A DNA stretch of 18,283 nt from JAZDCJ01 sp036311985 (GTDB lineage: Bacteria > Actinomycetota > Actinomycetes > Actinomycetales > Micrococcaceae). The position numbers were made by a program, and so were the translations under genes. Numbering within the stretch: position 1 is the first letter of the stretch; each line of letters begins with the position of its first letter. The DNA lies in the NCBI RefSeq assembly GCF_036311985.1, contig NZ_JAZDCJ010000031.1, one strand, 5' to 3'. Of the stretch, positions 1-5,590 are shown one piece after another. A model generated the notes under the pieces. That model ran no database searches, was not told the origin of the DNA, and saw nothing but the letters and a program-made list of their open reading frames with translations.

Positions 1-78
1 GCAAAGGAAAACTCGGGGAAATGATTCCGGGGCTGAGCCTTCGCTATGGAGGACGCGCCCCCGGCGTCGTTCCCCCTT

Positions 79-93
79 CCGGGCGGAGCCCGG
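79..93 (-). terminator. Hairpin directly after the copper operon
   Basis: Perfect 6-bp inverted repeat CCGGGC/GCCCGG with a 3-base GGA loop. It lies immediately beyond the stop codon of the last gene of the minus-strand copper operon. No T-run follows on the minus strand, so it would be a GC-hairpin type terminator at best. Positions 1-78 hold nothing I can assign. Confidence 0.35.
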
Positions 94-2004
94 CTACTCG
101 GCGTCCAGGTACATCGTCACGGTCCCCAGCGTCGCCCCCGTGATCCAGTGGTGCCAGTCCACGACCATCCGGTAGGTCCCGGGCGCCGGCGGGCGCATGA
201 GGACGTCGTAACGCTCCGCGGCGCCCATCGCGATCACGTGCGTCATGAGCCGGGCCGACTCGTGTCCCATCGACGTCGGGATCGCCGGGCCCAGCGGGTC
301 GGAAGTGTGCCGGAAGGGCCGGCCGTCATGGGCGATCAGCTCGGCGATCCGCGCCGGGTTGCCGTCCGGCCCGTAGAAGCGGACCTTGTTCGGCAGGTAG
401 TTGCCGTCCAGGAAGCGCAGCAGGCTCGGCGGCAGGCCGTCCCGGACCACGTTGATCCGCAGCCGTTCCGTCGCCCAGACGCGGCCCTCGCGTGAGCGTC
501 GTTCGTCGAGCACGCCACCGATCAGGTAGAAGTACTCGGGCTCGAAGCGGTTCAGGCCGACGTCCTCGCCCGAGAGCCCCGCGGCGTGGGGGAGCGTGTG
601 CCAGCGCGGGTCGACGGAGTACGGCATGACCAGCGCCTCGGTCGCCGGATCGTAGAGCGGGCCGTCGGCGAACGCCCGGCGCATCCCCGGCGGCACCGGG
701 AAGTCGGGCAGCTCGATCGGGTCGATCACGAGCGGGCCCAGCAGCCCCATCTGCGCGTGCAGGGGCGTGTTGACGTGGCAGTGGTAGAAGTACGTCCCGG
801 CCGCACCGTAGTTCGGGTCGCCGTAGCGGCCCGGCTCGGCCTTCCACTGGTAGGTGTAGTAGTCGTCGATCTCGAACGAGGTGTGCCCGACGCCGTCGTT
901 GCGCGGATCCGGCTCCATGCCGTGCCAGTGGATCGTGTGCGGGCCGATGCTCGACTCGACGCGCGCCTGGAAGACCTCGTCCTCGCGGGGCCTCAGCGAG
1001 GGGCCCGGGAAGGCGCGCACGCCGTCGTCGACCCCGGCCGGATCGAAGACCCACATGGGGAACGTCTTGCCGTCGGGGAAGAGGATGTCCTTGCGGGAGA
1101 CCCCCAGCTGCACGTAGTAGTCCGGTGGCTCCCAGAACTCCGTGGGCGCCGTCCGCTGCTGCATCTGGTGCGAGCTGAAGTCCGCCTGCGAGTCGTAGTC
1201 CCGCGGTTCGCCGTCGTCGTCCTCCCGCGGCGGACGGGTCGGCGGCGCGGGGCTCTGCGTGGGCAGGTTGGCCCGCGGACCCGAGGTCGGGGACGGTGCG
1301 GAGGACGACGGCGGGGCGCTCGAGGCGGGCGGCGCGCTGGACGACGGCGGTGCCGACGTCGTGGGCGGGGCCGAGGTCGTCGGCGGTGCGGCGCTCGAGC
1401 TCGCTGTATGCGACGGCGTGGCCGAAGCACTCGGCGTTGGCGTCGGTGTTGGCTTGACCGTGACGCTCGGCGTCGGCGTCGGCTTGGGCTTCACCGTCGC
1501 GCTCGGCTTCGGCGTGGGCTTGGGCGTCGGCTTCGGTGTCGGCTTCGGCACAGGCTTGGGCTTGGGCTTGGGCGCGGGCTTGACCGACTTGGGCGTGCCC
1601 GGCTTGGGCTTCTTCGCGGCGGCGCGCTTCTTGGCCGCCGCGAGCGCCTTCCTGCGGGCCTCTTCGGCGGCCTTCTTCTTCGCCGCGGCCTGGGCCTTCC
1701 GCCGGGCGGCCGCGGCCGAGCGGCTGCGGGCAAGCTCCGCCGCCCTCTTCTTCGCCGCTGCCACGGCCTTCTTCCGTGCGGCGGCGGCCTTCGAACGCGC
1801 GGCCGCGGCGGCCCGCCGGCGGCGCGACGCCTCCAACGCCCGCTTCTTCGCCGCTTCGATGGCCCGGCGGCGCGCGGACGCTCCCGACGTCGTGGCCGCC
1901 TTCGCGGCGGCGCGCTTCGTGTACTTGCCCACTGGCTTCCGCAGCTTCTTCTGGCCGGGCCTCGATGCCGCGACCGCGGCCAGCAGATCCGTCAATGCCC
2001 CCAT
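94..2004 (-). CDS. Multicopper oxidase-like protein with histone-like basic N-terminus
   Basis: A 636-residue protein. Residues 17-133 are almost entirely Ala, Lys and Arg in short helical repeats, like histone H1 or HU tails. Residues 133-190 are Lys-Pro and Thr-Pro repeats, and 200-240 are SAPPTT/SAPPSS repeats. A cupredoxin region follows from about 290: HTIHWHG at 356-362 and HCHVNTPLHAQMGL at 408-421 carry His and Cys copper ligands. A second cupredoxin-like domain (about 485-636) ends in DWHHW without the full ligand set. The C-terminal part is multicopper oxidase family, so an oxidase acting on metal ions or phenolics is expected; the substrate is unknown. No signal peptide is visible. 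The start has GGAG 8 bases upstream and lies 12 bases after the stop of the previous gene, so it is the last gene of a three-gene operon. The basic tail is unusual for this family. Confidence 0.85.
   Translation of the reverse strand: MGALTDLLAAVAASRPGQKKLRKPVGKYTKRAAAKAATTSGASARRRAIEAAKKRALEASRRRRAAAAARSKAAAARKKAVAAAKKRAAELARSRSAAAARRKAQAAAKKKAAEEARRKALAAAKKRAAAKKPKPGTPKSVKPAPKPKPKPVPKPTPKPTPKPTPKPSATVKPKPTPTPSVTVKPTPTPTPSASATPSHTASSSAAPPTTSAPPTTSAPPSSSAPPASSAPPSSSAPSPTSGPRANLPTQSPAPPTRPPREDDDGEPRDYDSQADFSSHQMQQRTAPTEFWEPPDYYVQLGVSRKDILFPDGKTFPMWVFDPAGVDDGVRAFPGPSLRPREDEVFQARVESSIGPHTIHWHGMEPDPRNDGVGHTSFEIDDYYTYQWKAEPGRYGDPNYGAAGTYFYHCHVNTPLHAQMGLLGPLVIDPIELPDFPVPPGMRRAFADGPLYDPATEALVMPYSVDPRWHTLPHAAGLSGEDVGLNRFEPEYFYLIGGVLDERRSREGRVWATERLRINVVRDGLPPSLLRFLDGNYLPNKVRFYGPDGNPARIAELIAHDGRPFRHTSDPLGPAIPTSMGHESARLMTHVIAMGAAERYDVLMRPPAPGTYRMVVDWHHWITGATLGTVTMYLDAE
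1294..1580 (-). repeat. Low-complexity linker repeats inside the oxidase gene
   Basis: In-frame short repeats. Six-residue SAPPTT/SAPPSS/SAPPAS units (residues 204-237, about 1294-1395) follow Lys-Pro/Thr-Pro dipeptide repeats (about residues 143-190, 1435-1578). They form a flexible linker between the basic N-terminus and the cupredoxin domains. Such tracts can change length by slippage. They are coding repeats, not a CRISPR. Confidence 0.8.
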
Positions 2005-2016
2005 GTCACTGGCTCC

Positions 2017-3396
2017 TTACAACGATGCCTTGAGCTGCCAGTGGGCCACGAGGCCCCCCGGATACATGCCGCCGGCGGCGGTCTGGGACGGCTCTGCGTG
2101 GCAGTGCATCGGGTACCCCCAATCCTCCGTGCGGCCGTACCAGGTCTGGTCGGTGGTGTCCGGTGGGCGCTTCATCGGGATCATGCAGTCCTTGCGGTCC
2201 ATCGGTTCGAGCTCGACGACGTCCTCCCACTGCTGCAGGACCACGTGGCCGTCGTCGTCGATCCACCCGTACTCGCGGGGCCACTCGACGTTGTTCCGCC
2301 GCACCGTCCACAAGTGGTTTCCGTGGAAATGGATCTGGTGGAACACGAGCCCCGGGTTCACGAGCCGCACCATCTGCCCGGCCCGCACCGTGCCGGCGTC
2401 GATGTCCTCGCCGAACTGCCGCACGTCGATTTGCCGCGCGTAGCCGGAGACGAGCGACTCCTCGTGCGCGGCGAGGTTGATCGAGCGGTTCGGCGAGTGC
2501 GCGAGCGCCTCGAAACCGCTGCGGTCGTTGAGCAGGAAGTAACGCGGCACGGGCGGCCGCGCCACCGGATCCACGGTGACGCCCGCGGCCTCGGATTCCG
2601 CCCAGCCGGGGTCGATCGCGTGGCAGACCCAGAGCCATTGGCGTTCGAAGCTGGCCTGATCCGGCGCCACCTTCCAGGCATCGTCGGGGTCCATCACGAG
2701 CAGCGTGCCGAACAAGCCGATCGCCCGCTGGACGGGAGCGTTCGTCGGGTCGTGGTAGATGTACGTTCCGGGCGGCGGGGCGGGGAACTCGAGCTCGCCG
2801 ACGCCGCCCGGCTCGATCGGTCCCGTCGTCACGTCCGAAGCCCCCGGGCCGGCGCCGCCGACCAGGAGCTCGTGCACGTCGGCGAGCCGGTTGACCACCC
2901 TCAGGCGGACGGTCGACCCGGTCTCGGCGACGATCGTCCGGTTCGGAAGGAAGCTCGCCCAGTAGTTGCGGCGGATGAAGTGCTGGCCCGGGTTGGCGGG
3001 GTCGGGGCTCAGCGGCAGCGGCGTGCCGCCGTTCGGCCGGATGGCGTTGACGGGGTAGATCCTCGACGTGAGGACCTGGCCGTCGCGCGTGAAGACCCGC
3101 GGCTGGATCCGCAGCGCCGCATTGCGGTCCACCGGGATCGTGGGACGGTCGCCGAAGCCGCGCTGGTAGACGAGCGAGTCGTCCACCATCTTCTGGTAGC
3201 CCTCGTTGACGTACAGGTCCAGGACGCCGGGCTGCGGAACGAGCGCGGCCGGTACCGTCCTGGAGACGCGCCGGGCGGCCGGCGCCGGCGGCCTGTTCAG
3301 GCCCACGAACGAGACGACCGCGGCTCCGGCGGCTCCGAGCTTCAGCACCGAGGCCCGGTCGAGGGCCGTGTTCAGCGGATTCTCATGCGTCGTCAT
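2017..3396 (-). CDS. Multicopper oxidase domain protein
   Basis: A 459-residue protein with two cupredoxin-like regions. The first (about 85-236) has degenerate sites: HELLVGG where HWHG is expected (about 175-181) and YHDPTNAPVQ (about 214-223) where HxH is expected. The second (about 320-456) has HQIHFHG at 353-359 and HCHAEPS at 431-437, matching oxidase copper motifs 3 and 4. The His normally found four residues after HCH is replaced by Ser437. The N-terminus, DRASVLKLGAAGAAVVSF, looks like a Tat signal whose twin arginine has become Arg-Ala. The start ATG has GGAGG 6-7 bases upstream and overlaps the preceding gene by 14 bases, which implies translational coupling. It is the middle gene of the copper operon. 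The oxidase fold is well supported; activity on its own is doubtful because only one pair of HxH motifs is present. Confidence 0.85.
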   Translation of the reverse strand: MTTHENPLNTALDRASVLKLGAAGAAVVSFVGLNRPPAPAARRVSRTVPAALVPQPGVLDLYVNEGYQKMVDDSLVYQRGFGDRPTIPVDRNAALRIQPRVFTRDGQVLTSRIYPVNAIRPNGGTPLPLSPDPANPGQHFIRRNYWASFLPNRTIVAETGSTVRLRVVNRLADVHELLVGGAGPGASDVTTGPIEPGGVGELEFPAPPPGTYIYHDPTNAPVQRAIGLFGTLLVMDPDDAWKVAPDQASFERQWLWVCHAIDPGWAESEAAGVTVDPVARPPVPRYFLLNDRSGFEALAHSPNRSINLAAHEESLVSGYARQIDVRQFGEDIDAGTVRAGQMVRLVNPGLVFHQIHFHGNHLWTVRRNNVEWPREYGWIDDDGHVVLQQWEDVVELEPMDRKDCMIPMKRPPDTTDQTWYGRTEDWGYPMHCHAEPSQTAAGGMYPGGLVAHWQLKASL

Positions 3397-4036
3397 GGCC
3401 GGCCTCCAGGTATCCCGGGCGCCAGCTCACCGAGGGCACGGGAAGCTCCAGCCGGACGGGGACGCCCTGCCCGACGTCGGTGAACTCGGCGCTGAACCGC
3501 GTGGCGTTGGACGGCACGAGGAAGCTGATGTTCGCGCTGACGCGTCCTCCGGGCGGGATGGCGCCGTTGTGGAGGTCCGAGCGCCGGTTGACGATCCACC
3601 ACGGCTCGCTGTTCGGCAGGACCCGCAACAGCCCCGGCGAGAAGGCGATCTCCGCGTCCGTGTCATTGGCGATCTCGAGCCGCAACAGCAAGTGGTCCCC
3701 GTAGGTCATGTTGACCGGCTGCGGGGACGTGGATCCGGCGGCCGCGTGCGCGCCGGCGTGCCCGGCGGGCGTCGTCGACGTCGATTCCGCGAGCCGGGCC
3801 TGGCGCTGTGCCGAGGTGATGCGGGCCGCACCAAAGCTCGTCGGCACGCCCACGGTTCCCGGCGGGCCCGACGCAAGCAGCGTCACCGCTGCACTGAGGC
3901 CGCCCGCGCCCGCGGCGATCGCGGCCCCCATGGCCAGGCCGAACCGGCGGCGTGACAAGCCGCTTCCGGCCCGGTCTTCGACTTCTTCCCCCATGTCCGG
4001 ATCCGCGATCCGGGCACCGTCCCATGTTCCACCCAC
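3383..4036 (-). CDS. Small Tat-exported protein, first gene of copper operon
   Basis: I do not recognise a named family. An N-terminal Tat signal is clear: SGLSRRRFGLAMGAAIAAGA, followed by a hydrophobic Ala/Gly stretch. After a Ser/Thr/Ala-rich spacer with several His (AGHAGAHAAAG), the last ~110 residues look like an all-beta immunoglobulin-like domain (LLLRLEIAN, PPGGRVSANISFLVP, RFSAEF), the kind used as a small extracellular accessory domain. I chose the GTG at 4036 (217 residues) because AGGTGGAGG lies 9 bases upstream. The ATG at 3994 (203 residues, Tat motif at 14-18) has no good ribosome site but remains possible. It overlaps the next oxidase gene by 14 bases. It may be the export partner or a copper-handling accessory for the two oxidases, which is inference. 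Confidence 0.7.
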   Translation of the reverse strand: MGGTWDGARIADPDMGEEVEDRAGSGLSRRRFGLAMGAAIAAGAGGLSAAVTLLASGPPGTVGVPTSFGAARITSAQRQARLAESTSTTPAGHAGAHAAAGSTSPQPVNMTYGDHLLLRLEIANDTDAEIAFSPGLLRVLPNSEPWWIVNRRSDLHNGAIPPGGRVSANISFLVPSNATRFSAEFTDVGQGVPVRLELPVPSVSWRPGYLEAGHDDA

Positions 4037-4136
4037 GACGGCACGCCTCCACCTAGATGCCCCAGCATCCAGAAACCGCCTACCGGGCCCCCAAAGCCCA
4101 CACTGCAGGCCGTTCCCCAACGCCCCAATACGTCAC

Positions 4137-4165
4137 AGTATGGACCTCGGTCAAATCCTTGTAAA
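4137..4165 (-). promoter_or_regulatory. Promoter of the copper operon
   Basis: On the minus strand, TTTACA (4160-4165) and CATACT (4137-4142) are separated by exactly 17 bases, close to the sigma-70/SigA consensus. Transcription would start near 4130, about 95 bases before the chosen start of the first operon gene. The spacer contains GACC-TC-GGTC, a small dyad that could be a regulator site. Between this promoter and the tRNA terminator (about 4166-4285) I see no gene. Confidence 0.55.
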
Positions 4166-4285
4166 GGGACCAATCCGCCGGATGTGGCAAGCGCGCCGTT
4201 CAGTGCCGCTCCGCCCCCTCGACGGCGGGCCGCCCGCCGGTTCCCGGACCCGGCCCTGTCCGCACGAAGCGCTCCACGGCCCAAA

Positions 4286-4332
4286 GCAAAAGCGGCCCCG
4301 TCTAGGAAAGTCCTAGTCGGAGCCGCTTTTGC
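4286..4332 (-). terminator. Strong terminator of tRNA-Ser
   Basis: Long interrupted hairpin. The outer arms GCAAAAGCGGC and GCCGCTTTTGC (11 bp) enclose CCG/CGG and CTAGGA/TCCTAG with an AAG loop. On the minus strand the stem is followed by TTTTGCTTT, as in a Rho-independent terminator, directly downstream of tRNA-Ser. The symmetry would let it act in both directions and insulate the tRNA from the copper operon promoter. Confidence 0.75.
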
Positions 4333-4337
4333 ATCCG

Positions 4338-4422
4338 CGGAGGATGGGGGATTTGAACCCCCGAGGGCGTGAACCCAACACGCGTTCCAGGCGTGCGCCA
4401 TAGGCCGCTAGGCGAATCCTCC
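4338..4422 (-). tRNA. tRNA-Ser (anticodon GGA)
   Basis: Minus-strand class II tRNA of 85 bases. The acceptor stem GGAGGAT pairs with ATCCTCC and has discriminator base G, typical of serine. The anticodon arm reads CGCCTGGAACGCG with anticodon GGA, decoding UCC/UCU. A long variable arm follows, then the T arm GGGGGTTCAAATCCCCC. CCA is not encoded. A terminator hairpin follows a few bases downstream. Confidence 0.95.
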
Positions 4423-4514
4423 AGATGTGCCCCAAAAGGGCAGGCTTCAGCTTACCGGAAGATTCCCGCAGCGCCGAATCGGCTCCGGACGCGCTGCCGC
4501 CCGCGCCGGTCGGG

Positions 4515-4520
4515 TAGACT
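4515..4520 (+). promoter_or_regulatory. -10 box of the SRP RNA gene
   Basis: TAGACT matches the actinobacterial TANNNT -10 pattern. It sits 7 bases before the predicted 5' end of the SRP RNA at 4528. No clear -35 hexamer is visible in the GC-rich sequence upstream. Confidence 0.5.
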
Positions 4521-4527
4521 ATTTGTC

Positions 4528-4615
4528 GGCCCCTCATGTGGTGTCATCCCGCCGAACTCCCCCAGGACCGGAAGGTAGCAAGGGTAGGCGGGCTCTGGCA
4601 GGTGCATGAGGGGCC
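4528..4615 (+). ncRNA. ffs: Signal recognition particle RNA, small bacterial type
   Basis: An 11-bp terminal stem GGCCCCTCATG (4528-4538) with CATGAGGGGCC (4605-4615) encloses the conserved apical part: CCCAGGACCGGAAGGTAGCA contains the GGAA tetraloop and the asymmetric internal loop that binds Ffh. This RNA is the scaffold of the signal recognition particle, which targets nascent membrane and secreted proteins. It is about 88 bases, close to the usual size of the small (4.5S-like) form. gluQRS starts 45 bases downstream and dnaX follows, so read-through into these genes is possible. No strong terminator is seen after it. Confidence 0.93.
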
Positions 4616-4660
4616 CTTAAGTTTCCGCCACCTTGCCGCCCATCGTTCCAGGAGGCCGCC

Positions 4661-5551
4661 ATGGGAGCAGGGCGCTTCGCCCCCAGCCCGTCCGGCGAGC
4701 TGCACCTGGGCAATCTCCGCACCGCGCTGCTGGCCTGGCTCTTCGCCCGCTCCACCGGCCGCGGCTTCCTGCTCCGCGTCGAGGACCTCGACCGCGCCCG
4801 GGCCGGGGCCGAGGAGGAGCAGCTGCGCGATCTGGCCGCCCTCGGCCTGGACTGGGACGGACCCGCGGAGCGCCAGACCGAGCGCCTCGAGGGCTACACG
4901 GACGCCCTTGATTCCCTGCGTTCCCGCGGACTGCTCTACGAGTGCTTCTGCACGCGGCGAGACATCGCCGAGGCGCCGTCCGCACCCCACGCCGCGCCCG
5001 GCGCCTACCCCGGGACGTGCCGCGGGCTCACCGAGGCGCAGCGCCAGGAGCGCCGCGCCCACCGCCCGGCAGCGCTCCGGCTCCGCACCGACGTCGTCCG
5101 CTTCACCGTGGCCGACGCGCTGCACGGCGACTACACCGCCGCCGTCGACGACTTCGTGGTCCTGCGCAACGACGGCGTCCCGGCCTACAACCTCGCGGTG
5201 GTCGTGGACGACGCGCTGCAGGGCGTCGACCAGGTGGTCCGGGGCGACGACCTGCTCAGCTCCGCGCCGCGGCAGGCCTACCTGGCCGGGCTGCTCGGAG
5301 CCGCGGTGCCCGCGTACGCGCACGTGCCGCTCGTACTCAACCGCGAGGGGCGGCGGCTGGCCAAGCGGGACGGCTCGGTGACGCTCGCCGACCTCGCGCG
5401 CGACGGCGTCGGAGCGGCCGGGGTCCGCGGGCTCCTGCTGGACTCCCTGGGCCTGCCCGACGCCCCCCTGGCCGAGCTCGCGGACGCCTTCGACCCGGGC
5501 TCGCTGCCGCGCGAGCCGTGGCTCTACCCGCCCCTCACAGCGGGCCGCTGA
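4661..5551 (+). CDS. gluQRS: Glutamyl-Q tRNA(Asp) synthetase
   Basis: A 296-residue protein, matching the catalytic core of glutamyl-tRNA synthetase without the anticodon-binding domain. Residues 6-18 FAPSPSGELHLGN include the HIGH-type motif. VEDLDRAR is at 40-47. The zinc site is Cys95, Cys97, Tyr116 and Cys120 (YECFC...YPGTC). The KMSKS-type loop is LAKRDGS at 233-239. The family activates glutamate without tRNA and attaches it to queuosine at position 34 of tRNA-Asp. AGGAGG ends 5 bases before the ATG, which fixes the start. It follows the SRP RNA on the same strand and precedes dnaX. Its role depends on the host having queuosine, and no queuosine gene is in this window. Confidence 0.92.
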   Translation: MGAGRFAPSPSGELHLGNLRTALLAWLFARSTGRGFLLRVEDLDRARAGAEEEQLRDLAALGLDWDGPAERQTERLEGYTDALDSLRSRGLLYECFCTRRDIAEAPSAPHAAPGAYPGTCRGLTEAQRQERRAHRPAALRLRTDVVRFTVADALHGDYTAAVDDFVVLRNDGVPAYNLAVVVDDALQGVDQVVRGDDLLSSAPRQAYLAGLLGAAVPAYAHVPLVLNREGRRLAKRDGSVTLADLARDGVGAAGVRGLLLDSLGLPDAPLAELADAFDPGSLPREPWLYPPLTAGR

Positions 5552-5577
5552 GGGTGCGCCCCCTCGCCGACAACCGA

Positions 5578-5583
5578 TAGGGT
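5578..5583 (+). promoter_or_regulatory. -10 box of a leaderless dnaX transcript
   Basis: TAGGGT fits TANNNT and lies 7 bases before the GTG at 5591. Transcription would therefore start on or next to the start codon, with no room for a ribosome site. This also decides against the in-frame GTG at 5582, which overlaps the -10 box. Confidence 0.55.
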
Positions 5584-5590
5584 GCTTCGT

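Noticed and set aside
1294..1580. Short regular repeats that might suggest a repeat array
   Set aside because: They encode KP/TP and SAPPTT linker repeats in frame; no unique spacers, so not a CRISPR.
94..3396. The two oxidase genes as one gene broken by a frameshift
   Set aside because: Each has its own ribosome site and start, each contains cupredoxin domains with a full pair of HxH motifs, and the last begins with a long basic region that does not fit a continuation.
586..3483. 965-codon open frame on the plus strand
   Set aside because: It is opposite the two oxidase genes. Its translation is Arg/Val/Gly-rich with no motifs, while the minus strand has copper motifs, ribosome sites and tight gene spacing.
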